Shown: positions 1 to 9,042, counted from the stretch's first letter. The stretch is DNA of 64,000 nt from JBHJHP01 sp042219825 (GCF_042219825.1 NZ_JBHJHQ010000001.1:434001-498000); one strand, 5' to 3'. Translations and numbers: made by a program. Notes: generated by a model not told the origin, from the sequence alone.

Positions 1-528
1 GGTAGAATTACCTGGTTTGGTAATAGAAGGTATTATTTTGCCGGAAAACATATTAATCTCATAAAATTAAAAAAAACGTTTGATATTACTTTTATTACTG
101 GTTGTGCTTTAATGTTCAAACCTCAAATTACAGGGATACTTTCAGAACAATTTTTCTTTGGAGAAGAAGATTTTGAATTTTCCATGCGGATGAAAAAACA
201 AAAACAAAAAATGGCATGTATTTCTGACTCCATCGTTTATCATAAAGTAGGGAAAAGTATAAAATTTAAAGAAGCAAGTAACAAATTAAATAGGATATTC
301 TTATTTTACTCTTCAAGATTTATCAATCAAAAAAATTTTTATCCTTATCTGTTTAGAATATTTATCAAATTGATAAATATTGTTAGACTGTTGATTTATA
401 TTCAAGTAACAATTAATATTTCTATCCAAAGGAATCTTTTCTATCTAATAGGTTTATGGAAATATAGTGAAGAAAAAAATGAAATTTTGAAGCAGGATTT
501 TGACGAAATAATGAATATGAAGTTTTAA
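1..528 (+). CDS. Glycosyltransferase family 2, 5'-truncated
   Basis: The reading frame is open from base 1, so the N-terminal nucleotide-sugar-binding half lies outside the window. The visible C-terminal half has the GT2 (GT-A fold) acceptor region: FITGCALMFK followed by FFGEEDFEFSMRMK, the G/E-E-D block of rhamnosyl/galactofuranosyl-type transferases that supplies the catalytic base. A basic, partly hydrophobic tail follows. It probably adds a sugar to a lipid-linked surface polysaccharide unit on the cytoplasmic face of the inner membrane. The next gene starts 1 base after its stop, so it belongs to the operon. The donor and acceptor cannot be told. Confidence 0.8.
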   Translation, partial: GRITWFGNRRYYFAGKHINLIKLKKTFDITFITGCALMFKPQITGILSEQFFFGEEDFEFSMRMKKQKQKMACISDSIVYHKVGKSIKFKEASNKLNRIFLFYSSRFINQKNFYPYLFRIFIKLINIVRLLIYIQVTINISIQRNLFYLIGLWKYSEEKNEILKQDFDEIMNMKF

Positions 529-529
529 A

Positions 530-1759
530 ATGATATTAGTTTTATTCATAGTTGAAGTAGTTTTTTTTAGTTTATTGGAGAAAAAAATATATGGGACAAT
601 TTTTACTCCTGCAAGTATTTTAGGTGTTCCATATGTTATAGTTATGTCTGTTAATCTTATATGGGGGTATGACTATGGCTTTTTCCCTGTTTACATGAAG
701 AGTATTTGGGTTTGGGTAATTGGCTATTTCATTTTTTGTTTAATAGGATTTTTCATGGCAGTATTTTTTATTGGACATACAGATAAAGTAAAAGGACCAT
801 TTACTTTAATAAGTAAAGACATTGACTCAACAATGAAATTACTTCAAATTATTAGTCTGTTTTGTGTAGTAATAATGTACTTTAAACTTTGGATTAGTCT
901 TAGAGCATTTGGGATGGAATATAGAAGTGAAGAATTTATGGAAACACTTGGACACGGAATTAATGCACATGCAAACTTATTGTTACTAATTTGTGTAATT
1001 TATTTCATGATAATCAGTAAATTAAGATGGCATCATTTACCAAATTTTATTTTTATTTTCTTATGGGCATCATATGCTTTTTTTTACAACTCAAAATCGT
1101 GGATTCTAATTCCTGTCATGGCTGGATTAATAGGACGTTATTTGTACTATAATAAAAAAATTCGACTAATTCATTTAGTAATAATAATTGCAGGTGGAAT
1201 TCTAATATTTTATTTGTCCTATTCGTTATCTTTTGGACACTGGGCTCCATGGTGGTTTATTAAAAAGCATTTTATTACATATACTAATTCTGGTATTCTT
1301 GGTTTATCTGAGCACATAAAAACACATCAAGATGTAGGTTTATCACTGGAATTATTATTTCAGCCAATAGTAAATATTTTTCATGTAATAACAGGAAGTA
1401 GTGCAAAAAATGTTATTAGCGATATAAGAATTATGATAGGAGAAAGTACCAGCACAAATGTTAGAACATTTTTTGGAACTGTATACGTTTATGGTGGACT
1501 TTGGGGAGGAATACTGACGATCATTATTTGGAGTATTTTTGTTTATCTACCATTAGTTTTAACCATTCGTTTACGAAATTTAATAGTTGGTGTTATATAT
1601 TTATTTATTGCAGCAACCTTGGTTTATGGATGGTTTGAAACATATTTAAATCAGTTGCCGGCTTATGAAATATATGTTTTAGGTGTATTTGTAATGGTTG
1701 TTGATGCTTTTAACAATCAAAAAGGCAAATTGCATTACTATAATATTAAAGAAAAATAA
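530..1759 (+). CDS. Oligosaccharide repeat unit polymerase (Wzy-like)
   Basis: 409 aa, almost entirely hydrophobic, with roughly ten or more predicted membrane segments and short charged loops. This size and hydropathy, and the place inside a glycosyltransferase operon, fit O-antigen/capsule repeat polymerases. The late segment FFGTVYVYGGLWGGIL resembles the conserved part of the oligosaccharide repeat unit polymerase family. Such proteins join flipped repeat units on the periplasmic face. Wzy proteins diverge strongly, so the call rests on topology and context more than on catalytic residues. Composition is very AT-rich. It starts 1 base after the upstream stop and ends 1 base before the next start. 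Confidence 0.65.
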   Translation: MILVLFIVEVVFFSLLEKKIYGTIFTPASILGVPYVIVMSVNLIWGYDYGFFPVYMKSIWVWVIGYFIFCLIGFFMAVFFIGHTDKVKGPFTLISKDIDSTMKLLQIISLFCVVIMYFKLWISLRAFGMEYRSEEFMETLGHGINAHANLLLLICVIYFMIISKLRWHHLPNFIFIFLWASYAFFYNSKSWILIPVMAGLIGRYLYYNKKIRLIHLVIIIAGGILIFYLSYSLSFGHWAPWWFIKKHFITYTNSGILGLSEHIKTHQDVGLSLELLFQPIVNIFHVITGSSAKNVISDIRIMIGESTSTNVRTFFGTVYVYGGLWGGILTIIIWSIFVYLPLVLTIRLRNLIVGVIYLFIAATLVYGWFETYLNQLPAYEIYVLGVFVMVVDAFNNQKGKLHYYNIKEK

Positions 1760-1760
1760 A

Positions 1761-2939
1761 ATGAAGGAAAAGATTACGATAGTTTGTACAGCCTTTCCTG
1801 AAATCAATAATCCTAAAGTAATATTTACCTTTGAAATGGCAAAAGCCTTAAAGGATGCAGGTATTGACATGGAAGTGGTAGATCTGGGTGCTTTACACAT
1901 TCAAAGTGATATTGCTGAGAATGAGTATAACGGCATAAAAATTTATCGCTTTAAACGAAAAGCAAGATCCGCATATTTTAAGTCAATATTGAAATACAGG
2001 AAAGAATTAAAACGGATTTTAAAACAAAGAGAAAGTGATGCTATTGTTCTTTCTTTTCTCCGATGGGAATATATATTCTACTTTGATTTAATTCGGAAAA
2101 ACTCAAAAAAGATTGGATGGATTGTTCACGGCCAGGATGCGATGTGCTTATGGGAAAATAAATTTATAACAACTATAAAAAGACGTATGCTAAAAAGAGT
2201 TGATAATGTTTTTCCGGTTAGCGATTATACTAAATTTCTGGTGGAGACAATTCTCCCGCCTAAAGAATACCATAAAATAGTTCTAAACTATAATGGTGTA
2301 GATAAAGAAAAATGCAATAAGGCATTAAATTTGTCTAAAGAAGCAGCCAGAGCATATTTATCACTTCCCGAAGATATTAAAATTGTTTTATCAGTTAGTG
2401 AACTTAAAAAAAGGAAAGGTATAGATGAAATATTAAGGGCAGAAAAAATTATAAAAGAAAAGCAAATCGAATTTCTTCACATCATTATAGGTAGGGGTGA
2501 TGAAAGACAATACCTGATGAAATTGGCCAAAGATTTAGGAATTTCAAATTCAGTAAAATTTATCGATTTTGTTGAGTCAGGAGAAGATTTGATGAAGTAT
2601 TTTAGGGCAGCTGATGTATTTGCCCTTTTAAGTAAAACAATGTATAAACCAACTGCAGTAGAGGGATTTGGTATCGTTTATGCTGAGGCAGGATATATGG
2701 GATTGCCAGTAATTGCTGGTAAATCCGGTGGTGTGAATTCTGTAGTACTTGATGGGTATACAGGTTTTATTTTTGATCAAAATGAGAGTCAATTAACGTT
2801 GAAAATAGCTGATAAACTGATTCAGCTTTATACGAATAAAGATTTTTATAATTTTATTTCTATAAATGCACATGATTTTATAGAAACAAAATTCGATTGG
2901 AAATTGTATGGGGAGAAACTGATTGAAAATTTGATATAA
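1761..2939 (+). CDS. Glycosyltransferase family 4
   Basis: 392 aa from the ATG at 1761. An earlier in-frame ATG at 1698 would lie inside the upstream gene and only add a hydrophobic extension, and the start at 1761 gives the usual GT4 N-terminus (KITIVCTAFPE). The GT-B C-terminal domain shows VLSVSELKKRKGIDEIL, a typical sugar-nucleotide-binding opening, and the EX7E-type motif EGFGIVYAE at about residues 301-309 followed by GLPVIAGKSGG. It is a retaining transferase acting on the cytoplasmic side in the polysaccharide pathway. The specific sugar is unknown. Confidence 0.85.
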   Translation: MKEKITIVCTAFPEINNPKVIFTFEMAKALKDAGIDMEVVDLGALHIQSDIAENEYNGIKIYRFKRKARSAYFKSILKYRKELKRILKQRESDAIVLSFLRWEYIFYFDLIRKNSKKIGWIVHGQDAMCLWENKFITTIKRRMLKRVDNVFPVSDYTKFLVETILPPKEYHKIVLNYNGVDKEKCNKALNLSKEAARAYLSLPEDIKIVLSVSELKKRKGIDEILRAEKIIKEKQIEFLHIIIGRGDERQYLMKLAKDLGISNSVKFIDFVESGEDLMKYFRAADVFALLSKTMYKPTAVEGFGIVYAEAGYMGLPVIAGKSGGVNSVVLDGYTGFIFDQNESQLTLKIADKLIQLYTNKDFYNFISINAHDFIETKFDWKLYGEKLIENLI

Positions 2940-2975
2940 GATTTACAAATGTTCAATGATTAGTTCCATAGAAGA

Positions 2976-4724
2976 ATGCTGTTAGTTTCTAAATTATTAA
3001 ATAATAATTATAGTATACCACTATTAATCATAGGAGTATTTATTACTTTTCCTCAATTCCATTTTCTTTTCTTTATTTTGGGAATTCTGGTATTTTTTAT
3101 TCCAAAAAATGAAATAAAAGTTCGTAAGGGTTCGACATTTTGGGGATTATTAATTTATATCGGATTATTACTATTTTCTATTGCCTATTCCACAAATTTA
3201 ACATGGGGTTTTAAACAATTTGAAAAATCTGTTCCATTTGTTTTTGTAATTGTTATAGTATTATTTTTAAAACGTGAGAGGAAAATTTCCATACAAGCTA
3301 TTGGTAAATTCTATGCACTAGGCATAAGTATCCTTTTGCTAGTCGCTGTAATTGGAATCAGTTACCAATTGGTCTTTAGTCAGTTAAGAGGTACTCTAAC
3401 CATTTATGGTATTTCTACGCTTAATTTTTTTGAGGTAATTGAGCATCGTACTTATATTGGAATTGCTGTTTTGATGGCATTCCCATACTGGTATTCAGTT
3501 TTGGATAGTAAGCAGAACAAACTGCAAAAAATAACAGCAATTTGTTATCTGTTTTTAGCAAGTATCTTTATTTTATTTTCAGGTGCTAGGGCGGTTATTT
3601 TATCAACTCTGGTTTTACATTTTTTTTTGGGATCAGTTTTACTAAAAAAAAGACTAAAACCAACTGTTTTTTATACTATCATTGTCTTAGTATTGTTGGT
3701 TACATTAACGGCTGTAGTTTATACACCTCGTTTTCAACGAATCATAATATTAGCGTTACAGAGCGGTGATGTCCATGCAGATCCCAGACTGTCAATATGG
3801 TCTGCTGCAATGGAAAAATTAAAAGGGGCATGGTTATTTGGTTATGGCTTAGGGGACGCTAAAGATCAATTATTATTTCAGTTTAAACATTCAGGGTTCT
3901 CATTGGGATTTGAGAATCAATATAATGCACATAATCAATATCTGGAAACCTGGTTAGGAGCTGGTTTATTTGCGGTAATAGCTTTAGTAATAATACTTTT
4001 TTCCTTATTGAGTTATAAAGGAGCTAAGCGCCCTTATGCAGTGGCCCTTTTAATTGTTTTTGGAATAAATTTATTTTTTGAAAGTTTATTTGTTCGAAAC
4101 ATGGGTACTATTCCATTTGCCTTTTGGTTATTAGTGTTGTTTTTTGCATCTAATAAAAGTGAAAGTAACCGGTTTTCCGTAATTTGTAAAATTCAGCCTA
4201 TAATTGTCTTTTTTGTATTATTTGGTTTTATTGCTATTGTTACTTATACAGAGACATTAAAGTTTGAATCTAACAATCCAAAGACATTCATGCAGATTCC
4301 CTACAGTGTTTTAAAAGAGAAGGATTCATGTATAGTTCCTGATGGTATTGTGGAAGTTGAACTAAAAAATATACATTACATTTTAATTCGTAATGGAGCC
4401 TTCGGTTCTATACCTTTCAAGAAATTAAAACCAGATAAAGAATATCTTTATTCATGTAAGGTTTGGGTAAGATTACCTAAGAAGACTAATGTGTCCTCTG
4501 TACGTTTGTTTGTTGATGAACTTGGTGAAGAAACGCGCTGGGATGAATATAATAATAATGGTGATTGGGAATTGCTTGAAATAAAGGATATGGAACTTAG
4601 AAAAAACGCTACTTTGGGCCTTCGAATCGATTATTTTGAAATTAAAAAAGAGGAATTATCAGAAATTTCAGATGCATTATATCTTTCTAATCCACAAACT
4701 ATAACTTTTTTGAAAAGCGAATGA
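2976..4724 (+). CDS. O-antigen ligase/polymerase-like membrane protein with C-terminal soluble domain
   Basis: 582 aa. Residues about 1-430 are membrane-embedded and carry the Wzy_C/WaaL-type signature: a periplasmic loop with DPRLSIWSAAMEK, GYGLGD and the NAHNQYLETWLGAG motif, whose histidine is typical of O-antigen ligases. After the last membrane segment (about 407-427) there is an extra, mostly beta-predicted domain of about 150 residues containing YSCKVWVRLP and NGDWELLEIK, similar in style to carbohydrate-binding jelly-roll modules. Ordinary ligases lack this part. It likely transfers or polymerises glycan on the periplasmic side. The 4-base ATGA overlap with the next gene suggests translational coupling. 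Confidence 0.7.
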   Translation: MLLVSKLLNNNYSIPLLIIGVFITFPQFHFLFFILGILVFFIPKNEIKVRKGSTFWGLLIYIGLLLFSIAYSTNLTWGFKQFEKSVPFVFVIVIVLFLKRERKISIQAIGKFYALGISILLLVAVIGISYQLVFSQLRGTLTIYGISTLNFFEVIEHRTYIGIAVLMAFPYWYSVLDSKQNKLQKITAICYLFLASIFILFSGARAVILSTLVLHFFLGSVLLKKRLKPTVFYTIIVLVLLVTLTAVVYTPRFQRIIILALQSGDVHADPRLSIWSAAMEKLKGAWLFGYGLGDAKDQLLFQFKHSGFSLGFENQYNAHNQYLETWLGAGLFAVIALVIILFSLLSYKGAKRPYAVALLIVFGINLFFESLFVRNMGTIPFAFWLLVLFFASNKSESNRFSVICKIQPIIVFFVLFGFIAIVTYTETLKFESNNPKTFMQIPYSVLKEKDSCIVPDGIVEVELKNIHYILIRNGAFGSIPFKKLKPDKEYLYSCKVWVRLPKKTNVSSVRLFVDELGEETRWDEYNNNGDWELLEIKDMELRKNATLGLRIDYFEIKKEELSEISDALYLSNPQTITFLKSE

Positions 4725-5476
4725 ATGATTTAGTTTCAATTATTACTCCATCATATAACTGTGAAAAGTTTATTGGAGAAACCATTAAATCTGTGCTCGT
4801 CCAAACTTATACTGATTGGGAACTCATAATTGTAGATGATTGTTCTAGTGATTCTTCTGTTAAGGTAATTCAAAGTTATGCAGATGTAGATTCTCGCATT
4901 CGATTTTTTGAGTTGAAACAAAATAAGGGTGCAGCCAACGCCAGGAATGTGGCTTTATCAAAAGTAAGAGGGGAATATGTGGCATTTTTGGATAGTGATG
5001 ATATCTGGTTTCCGCTGAAACTTGAGAAACAACTATCCTTCATGATTGAGAATGAGTTGTCTTTTTCTTGTACTAAATATGAAGAGGTTGATGAGTTAGG
5101 AATGGAAACAGGTGTTATTATTAAAGTTAGACCTAAGTCAAATTATGAACAAGTATTGCAGTCATGTCCAATAGGAAATTCAACAGTTATATGCCATGTC
5201 AAATTGTTAAATGGAGTTTCTGTGCCAGATATCAAAAGGAATAACGATTTCGCTCTCTGGCTACAAATTTTAAAAAGAACTCCCTTAATTTATGGGATTA
5301 ATATAGTTTTAACTAAATATAGAATAAGGGATAATTCTATTTCCCGAAACAAGTATTCAATGTTAAGGTATCACTGGATCTTATTTCGTAAGATTGAAAA
5401 TTTGAGTATTATTAAAAGCCTTTACTTAATGGTAGGTTGGATTATATTGAAAGTATTTAGGTTAAAGGAAGAATAA
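4721..5476 (+). CDS. Glycosyltransferase family 2
   Basis: 251 aa. The GT-A N-terminus is textbook: VSIITPSYNCEKFIGETIKS, then IVDDCSSDSS and AFLDSDDIWFP, the DXD-type metal/nucleotide-sugar site, with NDFALWLQILKR as the later acceptor-side block. The family builds glycosidic links from UDP- or other NDP-sugars in the cytoplasm with inversion. A weakly hydrophobic C-terminus may touch the membrane. It overlaps the upstream ligase-like gene by 4 bases (ATGA). It resembles WcaA/EpsE-type enzymes; donor and acceptor are not predictable. Confidence 0.88.
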   Translation: MNDLVSIITPSYNCEKFIGETIKSVLVQTYTDWELIIVDDCSSDSSVKVIQSYADVDSRIRFFELKQNKGAANARNVALSKVRGEYVAFLDSDDIWFPLKLEKQLSFMIENELSFSCTKYEEVDELGMETGVIIKVRPKSNYEQVLQSCPIGNSTVICHVKLLNGVSVPDIKRNNDFALWLQILKRTPLIYGINIVLTKYRIRDNSISRNKYSMLRYHWILFRKIENLSIIKSLYLMVGWIILKVFRLKEE

Positions 5477-5491
5477 ATTTTTTCATTAGAA

Positions 5492-6310
5492 ATGAGTGAT
5501 AAATTGGAATGGATAAAATATCAGGGCACATTAATTCCTTTAGTTGCTCCTCATATCAGTATCCTGCCTGACAAGAGGGAACAAAAACGATTATTAAAAT
5601 TATATAAACCATTTTTTTTAAGATATTACTCCGAGTGGGATAATGGAAAAGGAGAGTTTTGGTTCGTGATTAAAGATGGTTTTAAAGGATTGGAAGAATT
5701 ATCGAGTAAAACCAGAAATCAGGTACGGAAAGGTCTTAAAAATTGTATTGTTAAAAAAGTTAGTATTGAAGAAATTGAACAAAATGGTTATCAGGTATAT
5801 ATCAAGGCTTTTGAAAAGTACGATACGTTTTTAAAACCAATGAGTAAAGATATTTTTCAAATGTCATTAAGAAAAAAGAATAATTATGATTTTTTCGCTG
5901 TATATAATTTGAATGGGAAAATAATAGCTTATAGTCAAAACGAATTGTATGAAGATTATTGTAATTTATCGATAACAAAATTTGATCCGGAATTTCTGAA
6001 GCTTCGTCCAAGTGAAGCATTGTTTTATGAAATGAATAGATATTATCTTGATGATTGTAAACTTAAATATGTTTGTGATGGAGCACGCTCTCTTTCCCAT
6101 GATACCAATATTCAGGATTTTTTGATTGATAAATTTAAATTCAGAAAAGCATACTGTAAGCTTAATATTGTTTATAGGAAAGATATTGGTTTATTGGTAA
6201 AACTAATATATCCATTAAGAACACTTTTAAGACTTTTTCCGGAAAGGTTGACTAGAAAAATTAAAGTATTATTAAAACATGAAGAGATAAGAAGAAGTTA
6301 TTGTGAATAA
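5492..6310 (+). CDS. FemAB/GNAT-fold acyltransferase-like protein
   Basis: 272 aa, soluble. The segment SSKTRNQVRKGLKNC (about residues 70-84) resembles the basic helix of FemAB-like GNAT proteins (Acetyltransf_6 group), and FFAVYNLNGKIIAYSQNEL followed by a later LRPSEALFYEMNRYYL stretch fits the acyl-donor half of the fold. Proteins of this type in capsule loci may attach an amino acid or acyl group to a sugar amine. The substrate is unknown, and I see no diagnostic catalytic residue. It starts 15 bases after the upstream gene, and its last 8 bases overlap the next gene. Confidence 0.5.
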   Translation: MSDKLEWIKYQGTLIPLVAPHISILPDKREQKRLLKLYKPFFLRYYSEWDNGKGEFWFVIKDGFKGLEELSSKTRNQVRKGLKNCIVKKVSIEEIEQNGYQVYIKAFEKYDTFLKPMSKDIFQMSLRKKNNYDFFAVYNLNGKIIAYSQNELYEDYCNLSITKFDPEFLKLRPSEALFYEMNRYYLDDCKLKYVCDGARSLSHDTNIQDFLIDKFKFRKAYCKLNIVYRKDIGLLVKLIYPLRTLLRLFPERLTRKIKVLLKHEEIRRSYCE

Positions 6311-6800
6311 ATATTATTTATATAAAGCGGCTGATTTAAATACTCAAGTTAATATTAATTTACCCAATGGGTATGAATATTTCGTTTATAGGCCTAGGTT
6401 ATTTCAATTAAAGCTTCATGAAGGTAATAAGTATGTTTTTTTGTTTTGGTATATCTTTACATTTGGCAAATATTTTATTGTATATGTTCAACATAAAAAT
6501 GAAATCGTACATTCCTCTGTATGCCTGCCAAAATTTTTTAAATTTCCATTTATGAATGCCCATGATTTAGAAATAGGACCATGTTGGACATCTCCAAATC
6601 ATAGAGGAAAGGCATTGTATCCAGCAACGCTTATTTTTATAATCAAGGAATTCTCAGGAATTTACTCTAAATTATATATTATGTCAGGGATTAACAATAT
6701 TGCGTCACAAAAAGGAATTGAAAAGGCGGGATTTAGTTTAATAGGTTATGTGTTTAAAACAAAAATTACAGGTAGATATTTTTTTAAATCAAACATTTAA
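6303..6800 (+). CDS. GNAT family N-acetyltransferase-like protein (GTG start)
   Basis: 165 aa. The most upstream start is a GTG at 6303, overlapping the previous gene by 8 bases; no ATG follows until well inside the frame, so GTG is preferred. The C-terminal half has a GNAT pattern: IGPCWTSPNHRGKALYPATL resembles the Q/RxxGxG/A acetyl-CoA loop (here HRGKAL), followed by SGINNIASQKGIEKAGFSLIGY, the usual N..S...EK.GF motif. It probably acetylates an amino sugar or a similar group in the polysaccharide pathway. The specificity is not known. Confidence 0.6.
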   Translation: MNKYYLYKAADLNTQVNINLPNGYEYFVYRPRLFQLKLHEGNKYVFLFWYIFTFGKYFIVYVQHKNEIVHSSVCLPKFFKFPFMNAHDLEIGPCWTSPNHRGKALYPATLIFIIKEFSGIYSKLYIMSGINNIASQKGIEKAGFSLIGYVFKTKITGRYFFKSNI

Positions 6801-7381
6801 TGAAGCGCCTTTTTGACATAGTACTATCGTTTCTAGCACTATTCATATTTTTGCCGGTCTTAATTTGTGTTTGGATTTTGATTAAAGTAAAAATGCCAGA
6901 TGGATCACCAATTTTTAAACAGAAAAGGGTAGGTGAAAATGCTAAATTATTCGTAATGTACAAATTCAGAACAATGTCTGTCCATAATAATAATAGTAGC
7001 ATTTCTGTTGCCGGTGAAGCCCGGATTACACCGTTAGGTTCAAAACTAAGGAAGTATAAGATCGATGAATTACCTGAACTTTGTAATGTTTTAAAAGGTG
7101 ACATGAGTTTGGTTGGCCCAAGACCTGATGTGCCTGGTTATGCCGATAAACTAAAAGGTAAGGATCGTCTGATATTGAAACTTCGGCCAGGAATTACAGG
7201 TCCGGCTTCTATTAAGTATTCAAATGAAGAGGAGATTTTAGCAATGCAGAAAGATCCGGTTAAATATAATGATGAAGTTATATATCCAGATAAGGTCAGG
7301 ATTAATCTGGACTACTATCATAATCATACAGTAATAGGTGATATAAAATTATTGCTTCAAACAATTTTCAGATTATATTAG
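6800..7381 (+). CDS. Initiating sugar-phosphate transferase (PglC/WcaJ-type, short form)
   Basis: 193 aa. One N-terminal hydrophobic re-entrant segment (about 5-30) is followed by the polyprenyl-phosphate phosphoglycosyl transferase core: KQKRVGENAKLFVMYKFRTM, RKYKIDELPELCNVL with the catalytic D-E pair, GDMSLVGPRPD and LRPGITGPASI. This short monotopic form, as in PglC, moves a phospho-sugar from a UDP-sugar to undecaprenyl phosphate and starts the repeat unit. Its TAATG overlap with the previous gene and direct abutment to the aminotransferase fit a PglC-PglE pair making and loading a diamino sugar. The UDP-bacillosamine-type substrate is inferred from this pairing. Confidence 0.85.
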   Translation: MKRLFDIVLSFLALFIFLPVLICVWILIKVKMPDGSPIFKQKRVGENAKLFVMYKFRTMSVHNNNSSISVAGEARITPLGSKLRKYKIDELPELCNVLKGDMSLVGPRPDVPGYADKLKGKDRLILKLRPGITGPASIKYSNEEEILAMQKDPVKYNDEVIYPDKVRINLDYYHNHTVIGDIKLLLQTIFRLY

Positions 7382-8512
7382 ATGACTAAACGAATTTTCT
7401 TATCTCCACCTCACATGGGGGGAAGCGAACAAAAATATATCCAGGATGCTTTTGATATCAATTATATTGCACCGTTGGGGCCCAATGTTGATGGTTTTGA
7501 AAAGGCTATCAATGATTACACTGGATGCGGGAATTGTGTGGTATTAAGCAGTGGAACTGCTGCCATTCATCTGGCCTTGATGCTTCTGGGAGTAAAACAG
7601 GATGATGAAGTCATTGTATCATCCTTTACCTTTTCTGCGTCTGTTAATCCAATCATTTATCTTAAGGCCATTCCTGTTTTTGTTGACAGTGAACCTGATA
7701 CCTGGAACATGGATCCGGAATTACTGGAAACAGCTATTAAAGATAGAATATCAAAAGGGAATAAACCTAAAGCAGTGATACTGGTTCATCTTTATGGAAT
7801 GCCTGCCAAAATTGATGAAATAAAAAGAATATGTGATTTATATGAAATTCCATTGATTGAAGATGCTGCTGAAGCTTTGGGAAGTAAATTCAAAGGAAAG
7901 GCACTGGGTACATTTGGTCAGGTTGGATTATATTCATTCAATGGTAATAAAATTATTACAACGTCAGGAGGTGGAGCATTGGTCTCTTCCAACGCTGATG
8001 TGATTAAAAAGGCTAAGTTTCTGGCTACTCAGGCAAGAGACAATGCTCCGCATTACCAACATTCAGAAATTGGTTATAATTACAGGATGAGTAATGTGCT
8101 GGCGGGCATTGGACGTGGTCAGATGGAAGTGCTGGATCGTTGGGTTAAGAAAAGAAGACAGAATAAGAGTTTTTATAAAGAGCTATTTAGGAATACTAAC
8201 GGTATCAAATTTCTTGACGAACCTGATAACCGTTTTTTTTCTAATTTTTGGCTGACAACCTTAACTATTGATTCTGAAAAGACAGGTTTTTCTCATCATG
8301 ATCTGGCCTCTGAAATGGATAAGCATAATATTGAAACCAGACCACTCTGGAAGCCGATGCATCTTCAGCCGGTATTTTGTAATTATCCATCATATTTGAA
8401 TGGTGTTTCAGAATATTTGTTTAATCATGGAATTTGTTTACCGTCAGGTAGTAATATGGATAGTGACGATAAAGTACGAATAAAAGAATCAATTCAAATC
8501 TTAACTAAATAA
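7382..8512 (+). CDS. PLP-dependent sugar aminotransferase (DegT/DnrJ/EryC1 family, PglE-like)
   Basis: 376 aa, the usual family length. It shows the N-terminal IFLSPPHMGGSEQKYI and IAPLGPNVDGFE of PglE/LegC-type enzymes, the GTAAIHLAL phosphate-binding loop, and the PLP lysine in FNGNKIITTSGGG (about K190). C-terminal NIETRPLWKPMHLQPVF is also typical. The family transaminates UDP-4-keto-6-deoxy sugars to UDP-4-amino sugars. It begins on the base after the sugar transferase stop. A PglD-type acetyltransferase, often adjacent in such loci, is not visible here; the two GNAT-like genes upstream could take that role, or it may lie outside the window. Confidence 0.88.
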   Translation: MTKRIFLSPPHMGGSEQKYIQDAFDINYIAPLGPNVDGFEKAINDYTGCGNCVVLSSGTAAIHLALMLLGVKQDDEVIVSSFTFSASVNPIIYLKAIPVFVDSEPDTWNMDPELLETAIKDRISKGNKPKAVILVHLYGMPAKIDEIKRICDLYEIPLIEDAAEALGSKFKGKALGTFGQVGLYSFNGNKIITTSGGGALVSSNADVIKKAKFLATQARDNAPHYQHSEIGYNYRMSNVLAGIGRGQMEVLDRWVKKRRQNKSFYKELFRNTNGIKFLDEPDNRFFSNFWLTTLTIDSEKTGFSHHDLASEMDKHNIETRPLWKPMHLQPVFCNYPSYLNGVSEYLFNHGICLPSGSNMDSDDKVRIKESIQILTK

Positions 8513-8523
8513 ACATTTATATC

Positions 8524-8964
8524 ATGAGAAAACTTATCTTGTTATTGTTGATTTCGCTCTCGGTTACTGCTATTCAGGCAAAGAATTAAGGTTATAAAGG
8601 AACCTTAAAAGAAATGATGATTCTTTCCGGTTCGGAGGAAACGTTTAAAGTGGCTATTAATCAGATTATTGCGATTTATCGTCAACAAAGTGCAACTTTT
8701 CCTGTTGAAGTATGGGAGACAATGGAAACAGAATTTTTGAAAACTTCTATGGATGATCTTGTAGAAATGCTGGTTCCTGTTTATTAAAAGTATATGACAC
8801 TTTCTGATCTTGAAGGTATCATTGGATTTTATAAATCACCTGTAGGTAAAAAGTATGCCCAAAATACACCGGCTATTATGAAGGAATCAATGGAGGTTGG
8901 AGCTGACTGGGGTTCAAAACTTGGTGTAAAGATACAGTCGATACTACAGGAAAAAGGTTACTAA
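8524..8964 (+). pseudogene. DUF2059 family protein, interrupted by two in-frame stops
   Basis: Reading from the ATG at 8524 gives a clean signal peptide (MRKLILLLLLISLSVTAIQA), a TAA at 8587-8589, then an uninterrupted DUF2059-like sequence (LSGSEETFKVAINQI, DDLVEMLVPVY), a second TAA at 8785-8787, and a normal C-terminus ending at 8964. All three pieces are in the same frame (146 codons), so two point changes rather than indels broke it. The second stop sits where homologs usually have Gln or Lys before a KY pair. Neighbouring genes use TAA as a normal stop, so recoding is unlikely. It lies 11 bases after the polysaccharide operon and just before its terminator. Confidence 0.75.
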
Positions 8965-8988
8965 CAGGTTTAAAAAGTTAACGATATA

Positions 8989-9020
8989 AAAAGCCCTCCG
9001 TCAGCTGACGGAGGGCTTTT
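8989..9020. terminator. Perfect 32-bp palindrome, bidirectional rho-independent terminator
   Basis: Bases 8989-9004 and 9005-9020 are exact reverse complements. The stem is GC-rich (AGCCCTCCGTCAG) with AAAA on one side and TTTT on the other, so both strands end in a U run. It separates the end of the plus-strand polysaccharide operon/DUF2059 remnant from the minus-strand nifJ and would stop transcription from both. Confidence 0.9.
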
Positions 9021-9042
9021 CTTATTTGTAGAAATGGATAGC

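Noticed and set aside
8524..8964. TAA recoding (stop read as Gln/Lys) in the DUF2059 gene
   Set aside because: TAA is a normal terminator of many intact genes here, so a changed code is not supported; decay is simpler.
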